Under the pieces are notes generated by a model. That model saw nothing but the letters and a program-made list of their open reading frames with translations, ran no database searches and was not told the DNA's origin. A program made the position numbers and the translations under genes. Of a stretch of DNA of 64,000 nucleotides, positions 11,790 through 23,951 are shown in pieces. This DNA is from Rhodocollybia butyracea (Eukaryota > Basidiomycota > Agaricomycetes > Agaricales > Omphalotaceae). Where the stretch lies: contig JADNRY010000010.1 of assembly GCA_015501585.1 (NCBI GenBank), positions 248,001 through 312,000 of the forward strand, in the 5' to 3' direction. Position 1 is the stretch's first letter. The number at the start of each line of letters is the position of its first letter.

Positions 11790-12887
11790 TTAGAGGTCGT
11801 CATCTTCCTCGGGAAGAGGAACCGACTCGGCCTAAGTAAAAGCGTTAGAGAAAGATGACTTAGAATGAACGGGCGCTACACACCTGTTTCAGCTCCTGGT
11901 TGTACTGCTCCATAAGAGCAGCGTCGACAGCAACTTCAGCGGGAGCCAGAGCAGGAGCGGCGACGAATTCGAGGCTGGCGTTACTGTGGGAGTTATTGGT
12001 ACGGATAAGGAAATGCTAAGTAAATAAACATACCCAACCAGCTTCCTCGCTAGCCAGAGGAAAGGCTTCTCAAAGTTGTAATTCGACTTGGCAGAGATTT
12101 CAAAGTATTGGAGGTTCTTCTTTCGGTGGAAAGTGACTGCTCCAGTCTTGACTTTCCGCTCCTACAAGATATCATGAATGATCGTGATGAGACGAGGTAC
12201 GATGTTGGACTTACTTTTACGTCGACCTTGTTACCGCAGAGAACGATGGGAATGTTTTCACATACACGCTCGAGGTCACGGTGCCAGTTAGGAACATTCT
12301 TGTATGTGATTCGCGATGTGACGTCGAACATGATGATACCACATTGGCCTTGGATGTAGTATCCGTCTCGCAGACCACCAAATTTTTCCTGTCCAGCAGT
12401 ATCCCAAACATTGAAACATATGGTACCGAAGTTGGTAGAGAAGGAGAGAGGGTGGACTTCGACACCGAGCGTGGCTAAAATGAGTGGGGATAAGTTCCTC
12501 GGATGTATTTACAATCGCGAGATCGAAGAATCCAACGCGAAGGAGAGCATTCACTGCATACCGATGTACTTCTTTTCAAATTCACCCGTCAAGTGGCGCT
12601 AGATTTGTCAGATCAGTGAACGATCTTTTGCTCGAAATTTGGGGAGCAAGCTCACCTTGACGAAAGTGGTTTTTCCAGTTCCTCCGTCACCGACTGAAGA
12701 CCGATTTAACCACAAAAATTATTGGGAAAGCCAATTTGAGATACGAATGGAATGGAATACACAAAAAAAGTATAGTTTTCGGATCGATGAAAAGAAAAAC
12801 AGTCAGTCGCGTTAAATAGCGGAAAAATGAGAGAGAAGACACACCAAGGACGAGCTTGAAGGTTGGGATAGTGGTTTGTTCAGCCAT
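11790..12887 (-). CDS. GSP1: Ran-family nuclear GTPase
   Basis: Small GTPase that drives nucleocytoplasmic transport. Starting at 12887 ([15 protein letters not shown]), the exons give the P-loop [15 protein letters not shown], switch I region [15 protein letters not shown], switch [20 protein letters not shown], the NKVD guanine motif ([11 protein letters not shown]), [31 protein letters not shown], and the acidic Ran tail ending in ...PLPEEDDDL. Length of about 214 residues matches the family. Six or more short introns, one directly after the first 15 codons. This is one of the most conserved genes in the window. Confidence 0.97.
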
Positions 12888-13550
12888 GGATAATAGATCT
12901 AAAGAAGATGGAGGGGAAAGAGAATGAAAAGTGTTGAAAAGTCTGTCAATGTCACGTTACACGGCGTCATCTTTAGGCGCCTACCTCACCGGAACCGACT
13001 CGGACTGGTAACACCAGTGCTAACTTGAAGTGCCTCCAGCCTCTATCCAGCTTCTCCTTTGTGTGGCAATTGACATGGAGAACTCCGACTCCAAGCTTGA
13101 TACGAGTTCTGTCAATTGGAGAAGCAATCGAAGTGGCAGCCGAAAACTTGCCGTCGACCATAATTAGGATCTCATACTCAGAATGCACAGTCCGGCTTTG
13201 GTCCGGCTTGAGCTTGATTCCATTCAAGTACTTTGTTTACTGTACCTGGGTTGTCAATTATTCCGTTTTTCCGTCTAGAAGAATTCAGAAGTATGGGTTT
13301 AATTACGTTGATTCCTGCCCTGTATAGAGGAATTTCAGTCCAGCGACCCGGACACGCCTGAAGAAAGCAAAGCAGAAGTTTCATGGTGCATATAATTTCC
13401 CATCCTCTCGGAAAGAGAAATTTGTTACACGGCGTAGATCATATATGCATTCTAAAACCGGAATGCCGCTAGCGGCATTCACATGCTTTAAATAAGTTTG
13501 CTGTAATCACCCATGAGTTCCTCCTTCCCTTCCGCCCTACGACTTTTACG
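12888..13550. other. Divergent intergenic region Ran / MFS transporter
   Basis: Holds the promoters of both genes. On the minus strand there is an open stretch at about 12973-13230 (contains ...IMVDGKFSAATS...) and another at 13178-13384, but neither has a convincing start, family match or clean splice chain, so no gene is called. A perfect 20-bp palindrome lies at 13461-13480. Confidence 0.45.
13461..13480. promoter_or_regulatory. Perfect 20-bp palindrome with CCG-N4-CGG core
   Basis: The sequence gaatgccgctagcggcattc equals its own reverse complement. Its centre CCGCTAGCGG has the CCG-N4-CGG spacing bound by dimeric Zn(II)2Cys6 regulators of the Leu3/Uga3 type. It lies about 70 bp upstream of the MFS transporter start, a position suited to an operator controlling that gene. 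Function is inferred. Confidence 0.55.
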
Positions 13551-16378
13551 ATGTCTGCTTCTCCGAGCGCAGAACCCGAAACCGTTCCAGCTAAACCATC
13601 CGAGAAAGAGAAGGTAGCAGCTCCAAAGAAGGATCATGGACAATGGAGCAAAAACGAAACCCAGGTTTTGCCTCACAATCGCTTACCAATAGTGCGTCAA
13701 TCATACCCTCGAGTATCTGTTTCTTAAGATCTGGCTAGGTCTTCTTTGCTTTCATGTGCACTATTTTCTTAGCAGCAATGGATCAAGTATGTCGTTCAAT
13801 GTATCTGATCGTTTATTCCCTGTGTTCTAACGCGGTTCCGCATAGACCATTGTCGCAACAGCTTTGCCAACTATTGTGAAGGACCTCGGAGGAGGTGCGG
13901 ATTACAGTTGGGTAGGAAGGTATTACGAATACAAATTGCAGTCAGAGTGGTTATTGATCCGTGGTTTTAGTGCATATCTCCTCGCAGCGGCTACGCTAGG
14001 ACCGCTGTACGGGAAACTATCTGATATTACTGGTGTGTGCCCTTTCTCGAGCCAATCTCGTTACTTACACCTGGTAGGTCGAAAACCTATCCTTTACGGA
14101 TGCATAGCTATATTTCTTGTGCGCAAAAAGCTTCCCAATTACCTTCTGTGCCAAAAACGCTCACTTTGCTCCTACAGATTGGGTCCGCATTGTGTGGTGC
14201 TGCACAGTCGATGGTTTGGCTGGTCGTTTGTCGTGCCGTTCAAGGAATCGGTGGAGGAGGTATATCTTAGTTTCCTCCAAGCAGAATCTAATATGCTGAT
14301 GATCCGATGTGCCTGCTAGGTATAATTCAACTAGTAAGTACCCTTCGCTTCTTGTACGATCCTCTCTTCAGTCATTCCTTTCAGGTCAACATTACTATCA
14401 GCGACATTGTCCCTCTCAAAGAGTAAGGGCTTCTGAGTGGTCTTTCTGGCATTTATCTGATGTTTATCGCAGCCGTGGAAAATATGGAGGTTTAATTGGT
14501 TCTACATGGGGCATTGCTAGGTATGAGCTGTTTTTGCGTCCAGTTGCACCTTATTCATGTTTTGGCTAGTGTCGTTGGTCCTCTACTTGGTGGTGTAAGT
14601 CTGTTTAACTTTATACGGTTCTTAGTCATCCGACGTTGCTTGTAGGTTTTCACAGACCATGTTTCGTGGAGATGGTATGCAATTCTCCATCCATACTTAT
14701 AATGTACTAACATATACATTTCATTTCCAGGTGCTTCTGGATCAACTTGTAGGTGTCTTTAACGACTTGGTTCGCACTCCAAAGCTAAAGACAGATGCTT
14801 GCTTGCAGGCCTACTGGGGGTGTAGCAGCTGGACTGCTGTTCTTCTTCCTCAATTTAAATCCAAGACCACAAAAGTCATTCATGGAACATGCTCGTGAAT
14901 TCGACTTCTTCGGGTTATTTTTGATCATAGTGGGGGTCGTTTGTCTACTCGTTGGTTTCAACCAGAGTGAAACTAAGTGTAGGTTGAACACTTGCGTTCT
15001 TGGAGCTATACTTACGAGGACTATTCGTAGGGGATGATGCTGCTACTATCTCTTTGATCACTGTTGGCTGTGTTGTTCTTGTTGCCGCTGGGGCCTATGA
15101 AATGGTAACTACGAAAGGTGCTATCTTGCCTCCCCGATTGTTCAAGGTAAAAAATTTGCGGCGTACATATCTATAAACTATTGATCTCACGGTTTACTCT
15201 GTAGACACGTACAACGTCCATCATATTAGTGTCTGCCTTCCTCCATGCCGTCTGCTTCTTCGTAGGGTAAGTGTTCTTCCCTATTCTTTGCGTTAGGCTC
15301 ACCACATCTTGTTTATAGCGCTTATTACTTACCTGTTTACTACCAAATTCTGGGGGCATCTGCAACCGGTTCAGGTGTACGGATGCTCTCATTTTCTCTT
15401 GGTTCCGCCTTCGCCTCTGCTACCTCAGGTGTCTTGGTCTCGAAAACAAGGGAGTATCGTTTGGTCATGTGGATTGGGTGGGCTACCTTCGTTTTGGGAT
15501 ATGGGCTCATGACCATGCTCGATAGCTTTTCTAATACGTACGTTAATTTGTTGTTTTACTTGATGGTGGCGTATTCAATTGGTGAAAACATAGGGCAAAG
15601 AAGGAGTTGTTGCCCTTGGTTGCTGCGCTTGGTATTGGATGTCTATTCCAGGTAAGAGATTATTCCTTTTTAGGGCTGCTGTTTAGTACCTGTGCTGATA
15701 TGCTATTCGTAGACTCCTCTAATTGGGCTTCAAGCTGCAATGCCTGGGAAAGACATGGCTACCAGTACTGCTGCTTTTGGTTTCATCAGGTAAAGACAAA
15801 GACAAGAGCTCACAGCATGTAGCACTGACATCATTTTGCAGAACCCTTGGTGGAACAGTTGGTGTATCGATTGGTCAGGTTATTTTCGCGAGTGTAAGTC
15901 TCTCCTCTGAACAGCATGCGCTTGTATTCTCAAAAATTCTTCTAGACGCTGACACCACGTCTGGCCAAAATCCATAACATCACGATCGATACGTCAAGCG
16001 CCGCACTCGCGGAGAGTGTTACAAGTCTAAAAGATATTGCCGATCCTGTCACGCGGGCTGCAGTCATCCAAGCCTACGCAAAATCTATCAGCGATATCTG
16101 GGTTGTTTGTACACCTATTGCAGGTGTAGGATTCCTCATGGGTGGGCCTCTTTAATGCATCGCGTTTTCGTCATATTATAACTCCTCTTGCAGTACTCTT
16201 CGTTCGCAAATATTCTCTGAACCGGATTGTTGTACGCCAAGATGCAAAGGCACCTGTTGACGTGGAAAAAGGACAAACACCAGCCACCGAAGCGGATGAG
16301 GTTTCTGAAGCCCAACCGATTGGCGACGACATCACTATAGAAGGGGGCAACGAAGGGTCGAAAAAAGGAGAAGTTTAA
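13551..16378 (+). CDS. MFS drug:H+ antiporter, DHA14 type
   Basis: Plasma-membrane efflux transporter of the 14-span drug/proton antiporter group. The N-terminal 40-50 residues are hydrophilic (MSASPSAEPETVPAKPSEK...). The first span is VFFAFMCTIFLAAMDQTIVATALPTIV, followed by the MFS loop motif GPLYGKLSDITGRKPI, RAVQGIGGGGI, and the antiporter motif C region ASVVGPLLGGVFTD with WRWCFWINLPTGG. Later spans include FFFLNLNPRPQKSF, LLVGFNQSETKW and YYLPVYYQILGASATGSGV. The tail is acidic/hydrophilic. There are at least ten introns. Substrate cannot be told from sequence; related proteins export toxins, azoles or siderophores. The palindrome at 13461-13480 may regulate it. Confidence 0.9.
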
Positions 16379-17153
16379 GTGACTTTAATGACGTTTGCTA
16401 GAGATATGATTTCAGAATACCACTAATACGAATATTGGAAAGATGGCTCTCATTCTATGTTGAGCTTCCCTCCAGGGGCTTTTTTTTTTTTGTTTCGCCC
16501 GGTCGAGTCTCAGTAAGTGAGTTGTAGGTACATCAATACTCTCTGGGGGGATCGAGGTGCATGATACTCCGTCCTTACCATTTCTGTGTTTATACTTTCG
16601 GACCTTCGCTCCTCCTCCGCATATGTCGATTTACGCGGCGATGGAAAGTCGGGCTGTGTGAGGTGCCTGTGAACGTTGCGGTATTGACTCGGGTGCAAGG
16701 AACAATCAGGAAGGGATGACATGTTGTCAGTAGTTCATGGATTCAATCGTTGAATCAAAACCCCGACTCCCGGCCAATAATCATCAGCTTCAGGTTGTAA
16801 CGGTTATCTGTAGCGCTCCCAGCTGAGACTTTTGTGGACCAACTCATATTACTACTACATAGTTGTATATGTCGATGAAATTGTAAGCGCTCCAGAAGCA
16901 CTTTCTCTGCGGGTGTATGAATGATATATACTCATTTGACATCAACAATACTTACAACTGTTCCGTTTTTGAATGCAATAACAACGACTCGGACGCTGAA
17001 TCCTTGTGACGAAGTTCTAAAGTGGCTACTAGGTGGAAAAGAGTGGAAACCTGTGTAAACATAGCTCCAGGGGAGAGGAAGCCCCGAAGGCGCACTGGCT
17101 CGAGGAATAGATTATAAGAAGGCTAACCAGGGACAAAAGAGCCGAATTCAACC

Positions 17154-17173
17154 ACTGGACTGGACTGGACTGG
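17154..17173. repeat. Short tandem repeat (ACTGG)x4
   Basis: Four exact copies of a 5-base unit, 115 bp upstream of the GID4 start. A looser version of the same words occurs near 29,675. No function is implied. Confidence 0.6.
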
Positions 17174-17208
17174 AGTTGTAAAGATTTCGTGAATTTCTGT
17201 TTACATAA

Positions 17209-17214
17209 CACGTG
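17209..17214. promoter_or_regulatory. E-box CACGTG upstream of GID4
   Basis: CACGTG 74 bp before the GID4 start codon. The same hexamer occurs in the promoters of the AP endonuclease/DUF7918 pair, the RING gene at 29,791 and the UFD1/CCT4 pair. Confidence 0.35.
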
Positions 17215-17287
17215 CTGCTTCCCGAACTTCCTCCACCGTCCATTTTAACTCGGTCTTGCCTGAGACTGTGTGCTGTTTTTCTTCATT

Positions 17288-18643
17288 ATGCCCTCCGAGT
17301 ACACTGCTATACCAGAAGAGGGCCCTGTTGATATTCAGCAGCAAGCAAAACTCTGTAGTCGATGTCATTCTGCCGTCCACGCCAACTTTTTTCCAGATGC
17401 TGAAGCCATCGTCTGCGCTGGTTGCCGCAGCCAATTCTCGCCCTTTATAGCTCGACATCCGCCGCCAGTCATTCCGACTATATACTCAACACCAGAACCA
17501 ATAGCTCGCTCTCCTTCAATAAGCATTGAAAGCCCCACGAGGCTCATGTCTTATGACGAGGACGACGACAATGTCTTAGAGTCTGTCATATCTGACTCTG
17601 ATTTTCAGTGGTGTAACTCTCCTGCCGCCCCCTCTTATATCTCCAAAGCAACTGCTTTGGAAATCGCCCATTCTCCTCCTCGACAAACTACTCATCCTAC
17701 TCCGCATTCCGACCGTTCTTTCATCACTCCCAGCCCCTCAACCGACATCACTCGCCTGCGCGTTCGATCACAAGGAAACCACTGTTTGTATCCTGGCGCA
17801 GTTTTCCAAGGCACCCAGAAATCAGGGAGATCCTCCTATGACGTGAACGTGACCATCGTGGTACGCTGACTGTCGTCTCTTTCCTGGATATTCTAAAGTA
17901 AGAGAATCTTAGGATGTTGATTTCTCTTCATCTTTTCTTTGTGGTTATCTTCGCATTCGGGGCTTGACAGAGGATTGGCCAGATTTAACGACCTATTTTG
18001 ATGCCGAAATTATTGGCAGTCGTTATGGATTCTTGACGCAAGAATGGGGAGCTACAGAGCAGCAGGATCTCGTCCATTGGCAGCGATTCCCAGCGTTTAA
18101 GCACGTCAAGAGTGAGATGAAGAAACCCTATTTGACGATAAGTGACAGAGACCGAGGAGCTGTGTTCATGAGATGGAAAGAAAAGTTTTTAGTCCCAGAT
18201 CATCGTGTACATGATATAGTGGGAGCCAGTTTTGCCGGTGAGTTCGTACCTTACACTTTCATAGCTATGGCTAATGGTTGTTATAGGATTCTACTACGTA
18301 TGCGTTGACTTTAATCCCTCCACCTCGGGAAAGAGCTGTGATACCATGCCATTAACTCCGGAAGACGATGACTCCGTCACTGCACTTCCGTCCACAAAAC
18401 AAGAAAGTCCACGACGAGCTAGACGGAACTCTAGCACTAGGAGAAGAGCACGTTCGCCTTCTGCCGGCCCTCGTCAAGGCGCTCCAGTGGCGTCAATGAG
18501 TGGATTCTACTTTCACCAAAACTCCGAGCCGTACGTGTCTAGTCTCTTTAGCTTCACACTCTCTGACTGTCTTCTACAGCTATCAACAGCTCTCGTTATC
18601 TCACGTCCCGGAAAGAGCAACATCAAGCTTCGAGTTCCGTTGA
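17288..18643 (+). CDS. GID4: GID/CTLH E3 substrate receptor Gid4 (Vid24 family)
   Basis: Gid4 is the receptor of the GID/CTLH ubiquitin ligase that recognises Pro/N-degrons, for example on gluconeogenic enzymes. The conserved beta-barrel is clear: LYPGAVFQGTQKSGRSSYDVNVTI, SSFLCGYLRIRGLTEDWPDLTTYFDAEIIG, FLTQEWGAT...[41 protein letters not shown], and the terminal GFYFHQNSEPYQQLSLSHVPE. The N-terminal 130 residues are extra: a four-Cys zinc-ribbon-like pair (CSRCHSAV ... VCAGC) and a Ser/Pro-rich region. A basic, Ser-rich insert (SPRRARRNSSTRRRARSPS) sits between FYYVC and the last strand. Introns around 17860-17913, 18240-18286 and 18531-18579 were placed by frame. Confidence 0.9.
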
Positions 18644-19031
18644 ATGGCCCTGCCGCATGTGAGATGCTCCTCATCTGACCTAGTCCCTGGATCCCATTTT
18701 GTAGTCGACGTGTTCCCCTTTTTCTTCGTTGCTTTGTGTACGATTTATCTTAATAGTATAACCAACCGACATCTCATTGTAATAACGCAACATACCTTTC
18801 TTATCTCTTGCTCGTTCCACCTGCAACCTGAAATATGCTCTACTAAAAAAAGCTAAGTTGGGTTGCATATCATGTACATATCTATAACCGGTAAGGAACT
18901 GCGTCGGTAATGTGGAGTTCGCCGATGAGAAAATCACAGGCCGACAGATGCATTGCTTGGAGACTATATAGCGCATCCACAGCTTTTATTCTTTCGCCCT
19001 CTTCGAGTCGCTTGGCACTGGGTACTTATAC
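18644..19031. other. Intergenic, tandem genes
   Basis: 3' end of GID4 and promoter of the monooxygenase gene. AT-rich; no open frame with support. Confidence 0.5.
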
Positions 19032-21504
19032 ATGCAAAAGGAAGCTCATATCATCATTGTAGGTGCTGGGTAAGTGCCGAGTTAATCAAAACATCAGAGG
19101 TCCAACGCGATCAAACTAAAGGCTTGGAGGAATATGCGCCGCTGTAGAGCTAAAAAAACAATTTGGTTTTGAAAATTTCACGGTTTGTTGGCAGTGGTAT
19201 ATTCCCGTGATGTTCTTTTGTTCAATGAAGTTATAGATCTATGAACGCGATTCTCACCTGGGGGTACATGGAGGGTACGTTCAAATCACACAAAGTTTCA
19301 AAGATGGTTCGCTGATCATGATAACGTTCTAGGATAATACATACCCGGTATGTTGTAAAATCTCGAGCAGTCTATATAGTCCAACAAAAATCCGAATAGG
19401 GATGTGGCTGCGATGTTCCTGCACATTGGTACAGCCTCTCCTCAGAGTTGAATCCCAATTGGAGTGAGGTGTATGCTTCTCAGCCAGGTGAGCCTCGCCG
19501 TTCTGCATTGCATTCTGCTGAGAGATGCTCATACCTAAGTATAGAAATTCGCGCATATTGGGAAAATATCTTCTTCGTAAGTACCCAAGGAATATCGCCA
19601 CGAATGAGATAGAGGTAGATCGACGTTGATTCCTTTCTTCCAGAAATACGGCCTGGCCGCGCGTACTCAATTTTCTTCAATGGTTACTTCTGCAACGTGG
19701 AGTAACGAGACTCAGAAATATACTGTCGAAGTGACGGATATGATTTCGGGTTCCAAGAACCAGGTGGAAGCGAATATTATGTTCTATGCTATTGGTGGCT
19801 TTCAAAAGCCAGTGTTCTCAGCAGATGTCCCAGGCGCAGATAGTTTTAATGGGCCAATTTGGCATACGGCGCGGTATAATCATACTGTGGGTGAGTATGA
19901 ATTGGACTTTTGGATGTCGGATTAGCCTCAAGTGTTTCTGCAGAACTGAAAGGAAAACGGGTTGGTGTCATCGGGAATGGATGCTCTGGGTGCGGCCTGG
20001 ACTCTGGTCTTTTAAAACCTTTCTTGTTCTTAAACACTGTCTCATAGTGCCCAGCTGGTCCCTGCAATTTCCGTCGATCCTTCGGCAAGTCTCTCTTAGG
20101 CAGATCATGGAAAATACTGATGACGTGCATGCAGGTTCAAGTCACCAATTTCTGCCGTACGCCACAGTGGATTGTTCCTCGGGTAAGAAATTTCCTAGTT
20201 CTTATCTGGAGATTCATGCTCAATTCATGCGCATCTTGTGGTCCTAGCCCAACTATGTCTATCCCCGCTGGATTAAGTGGATGTTCGCGCACCTACCCTT
20301 CGTGATGAAACTTTATCGCCTTTTCATCACCCTCAGAGTAAGTGCAATAGGGATTTTAAAGCCTTTGTCTTCATTGTATTTCATTGTATTTCATAGAGCG
20401 ATATCACTTTTGTCATCTTCCGCAAGAGCAACAAAAGGATCATACGCCGGGTTCGAAAGGTCTGTTTTCATTTTTTTTTTGGAGTTGGACGTCGACGATT
20501 CGGAATTTAGTTTATGTCCGATTATATCGCTTCAAAGGCGCCAAAGGATGAAGTTGAACGACTGATACCAAGTTATCGTATGTTCTCTTTGAGCTTTTAT
20601 TGCCTTCAATCCGAAACCAAACCGACTTTTGCAGCTCCGGGATGTAAGCGTATTATCGTAGACCCGGGCTACTTGGATAGCCTGAATCGGCCCAATGTCA
20701 ACTTGAGCTGGGCTGGGATAGAAAGGATCGTCGATAATGGCATTAAGCTCAAGACAGGGGAGGTCGTTCCTCTGGATGTCATCATTTTCGCTACCGGGTT
20801 TTCGGTGGTGAGTTTTATTCTATTCCTCGAGAAAACACATTGCCAACGCTTGTAATCAGATACCCGAGGATCTACACGTTCGTGGAAGTAAAGGCGTTAC
20901 AGTGAAGGAGTACTTTGAGGCCCAAGGTGGTCCAACTGCGTACCTAGGGTGTTCCGCTCCAGGTAAGTTGGCTGGTCAAGGGACTATTGGAACGATCCGA
21001 GGACATAACCAATATTATTCGTACCTTTCCTCGAATCGAGAGCTAACCTCATACTTACAGGCTTCCCGAATCTTTTCCTCCTCCTTGGTGAAGAAAGAGG
21101 CTTAACGGACCATCGTTGACCGATCTAATTCCTTTTTTCGCAGGTCCAAACGTTGTTTCCGGCAGCACCTCTGTCATTTTTGTTCAAGAAGCTCAGGTTA
21201 GCGCTCTATATATGCATTTTTCGTTCTGAGCTGATCCAAATCGATATAGATCGAACTTGCTTTGAAATTGATAAAGCCTATACTTGACGGTCATATAAAG
21301 TCGGTTGAGGTAAAGGATGAAGTTTGCGAAGAATACAATTCGTGGCTTCAAAATAAACTGAAAGGTTCCGTTTGGACGTCCTGCAACTCTTACTACCACC
21401 GAGACGGGGATAAGGACACAAAGATCATTGCAACGTTCCCGGGATCGTCTCTATGGTTGTACTGGCTCATGAGGAAGGCGACAAGATGGGGGATTGGAAA
21501 GTAG
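19032..21504 (+). CDS. Flavin-binding monooxygenase, Baeyer-Villiger-like
   Basis: FAD/NADPH-dependent monooxygenase. After the start ([13 protein letters not shown], first Rossmann motif) come [43 protein letters not shown], the fingerprint region [14 protein letters not shown], the second nucleotide-binding motif [32 protein letters not shown] and [10 protein letters not shown]. The classical BVMO fingerprint FxGxxxHTxxW is matched except that the final Trp is Tyr. The C-terminal part ([30 protein letters not shown]) is also typical. More than ten introns. A second ATG is not needed. Substrate unknown; agarics carry many such enzymes in secondary metabolism and detoxification. The neighbouring genes do not suggest a pathway. 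Confidence 0.88.
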
Positions 21505-21741
21505 TTGATGAGACTGGGTGGCTCGAAAAACGAAACTTTAACTGGACGAGAAACTTGATCTTAAGTAGCATACCATTAGCGGCGATTTTGTATAAATATT
21601 TCTAGATAGGCGGATCAAAGTCAAAGGCCGTTCCGGCCGGCCAACTGCTCTCATTCTCATTGTCACCTCTTAACCTTTAGTAGGCCGCCTTGCTTCTCTC
21701 TCTGCCTCTTCCTTTGCGGACGGCCTCTCCCGCCACCGACA

Positions 21742-23730
21742 ATGACCTCACACTCACATTCCTCCTCTACCGCAAATGTTGTTGGGTGGGTGTTTTTCAA
21801 TTTTATCACTATTTTGCTCTGACGCTGAGTTCGATTAGCGTGCACTACCGCGTAGGCAAGAAGATAGGTGAAGGAAGTTTCGGCGTAATCTTCGAAGGCT
21901 AGTGTTCCGCTTGCAACTTTGGAGCTTTTATTCAACTATGATATGCAGGTACAAACTTGTTAAACTCCCAAACCGTGGCCATCAAGTTTGTGCGTATTCG
22001 CCGTGCTAATTATTCGTTCGGCATTAACGCGCACTTTCTCTCGTGGTACATTAGGAACCGAGGAAGGCTGAAGCGCCTCAGCTTCGGGATGAGTGTCGGT
22101 CGTATCGAATTCTGTCCGGCTGCAGTGCGTTTACATGTCCCTTGTTATTTATACTTCCAGCTGATTTTACTTGTAAAGCTGGAATCCCTCAGATTTATCA
22201 CTTTGGACAAGAGGGACTTCATAACATCCTGGTCATAGACCTTCTTGGCCCCAGTCTTGAGGATCTGTTCGACATGTGTGGTCGCAAATTTTCAATCAAA
22301 ACAGTATGCATGGCTGCTCGACAGATGGTGCGACCTTATCATTATTGTGTTCATGACGATTTTCGACCTCTCCTCCAGATATCTCGAGTTCAGACAATCC
22401 ACGAGAAGAATCTCATTTATCGTGACATCAAACCAGACAACTTTCTCATTGGCCGGCCTGGCACGAAGGGAGCAAACGGTACAGCTAACAACGTGTACGA
22501 ACGTGCATCGTTGGTCTAATCCCTCATTGTCTAGTTATTCATGTCGTGGATTTCGGTATGGCCAAACAGTATCGCGATCCCAAGAGCAAACAGCACATTC
22601 CATATCGTGAACGAAAAAGTTTGAGCGGCACTGCTCGGTATATGAGTATCAACACCCATCTTGGACGAGGTGCGTAGTACTAGTCACATTCTCTCCATAC
22701 ACTCGCTCTAAAATCGCATATAGAACAATCACGTCGAGACGATCTGGAAGCATTAGGGCATGTGTTTATGTACTTTCTCCGTGGCAGTCTTCCATGGCAA
22801 GGCCTTAAGGCGGCGACCAACAAGCAGAAGTATGAGAAGATTGGTGAGAAGAAACAGACAACTCCCATTAAAGAGCTTTGTGAGGGCTTCCCGGGTGAGT
22901 TTGATGTGCTACTCTAAAGGTTTCAAAGCTGACGTCCAGCGTTGTAGAGGAGTTCGGTATCTATTTAAACTATGTCCGAAAGCTCGGATTTGAAGAAACG
23001 CCTGATTATGATTTTCTGCGAGAACTATTCGCAAAAGTTATCAAGAATAATGGTGATGTTGACGATGGCGTATTTGACTGGAACTTGTTGAATGGTGAGA
23101 GAAGATCCTTGCGTTTTGTGTTTCCAGCTGCTGATTATCACCAGGCGGTAAAGGCTGGGAAGCGTCTGCGGTGAGCACTATCATGCAGTCACGTTTTCAG
23201 AACGACAAATGCTTACGAATTTCCAGGGACATACCCAAATTTTAGCGCAAATGCAAAGCGCGGGTCTCTCTGCTTCCCCAGATCGACGTAGAGAACACAG
23301 GGATGGTCGACGGGCTTCTCAAGTGGGTAACGTTGTTCCACCATCTCCTGCTCTCGTACGGCACGGCTCAAAACAGCGTAAGGCTACCAACAACCTTACC
23401 CCAGGTGGTTCCAATACCCCTGGGCAACTCACACCCCATTCGGCCGCTGCACAGGTAAATGTACCTGTAGGTTCGCAGCAGCGTGGAAGCTCTCAACATC
23501 CATACGCTAATGTAACTGGAGGCTATGACTATACAGATGATGCATATGCTCAACAGCCATACGGTGGAACATCGCCAATGATTTCAAGTAGCGCTGCCCC
23601 ACCTGCCCTTAGCAATGTTCGAGCAAGAGCTGGTGATGTGGGGGTTTCCAGGGGTGATTACGATGGGCAGGATGTTGAGGAATCACCGCCAAAGGTGTCG
23701 CTTATTCGAATCCTAACTTGTCGTTGTTGA
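21742..23730 (+). CDS. Casein kinase I, Yck/CK1-gamma type
   Basis: Ser/Thr kinase. [15 protein letters not shown] joins over an intron to [20 protein letters not shown] (Gly loop), then [19 protein letters not shown] (catalytic Lys), [42 protein letters not shown] (catalytic loop), [41 protein letters not shown] with the CK1-specific SIN in place of APE, and GSLPWQGLK. After the kinase domain (about 300 residues) there is a 170-residue Gln/Ser/Pro-rich tail. The open frame ends in ILTCRC, so cysteines sit at the very C-terminus as in membrane-anchored Yck kinases. An alternative splice at about 23696 would remove them, so this end is uncertain. Confidence 0.9.
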
Positions 23731-23951
23731 GTCACGTACAGCACTCATGAACTCTTCTTATGACTACCTCTTCATGCGCCCTACATCTCGTTGCATATCC
23801 AGCACTCACTCTTTTCTGTTATACCCATTATCTACTCATAATTTCACTTTCTGGTAAATTGGTTCTTCTGTCGACACAGTATGAGAATAGAACATTATTA
23901 CAGCTTGGTATTTACAGTACAACGGAACTCTGACGGTCAACAAGTCAAACG

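Larger units (their letters stand above)
16379..17287. other. Intergenic, no confident gene
   Basis: About 900 bp between the MFS gene and GID4. It contains poly-T (16480s), a four-copy actgg tandem repeat (17154-17173) and an E-box CACGTG at 17209-17214. On the minus strand, short open stretches with plausible splice sites (for example around 16505-16725 and 16955-17055) could be pieces of a small gene, but no chain of exons or family match holds together. Confidence 0.4.
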
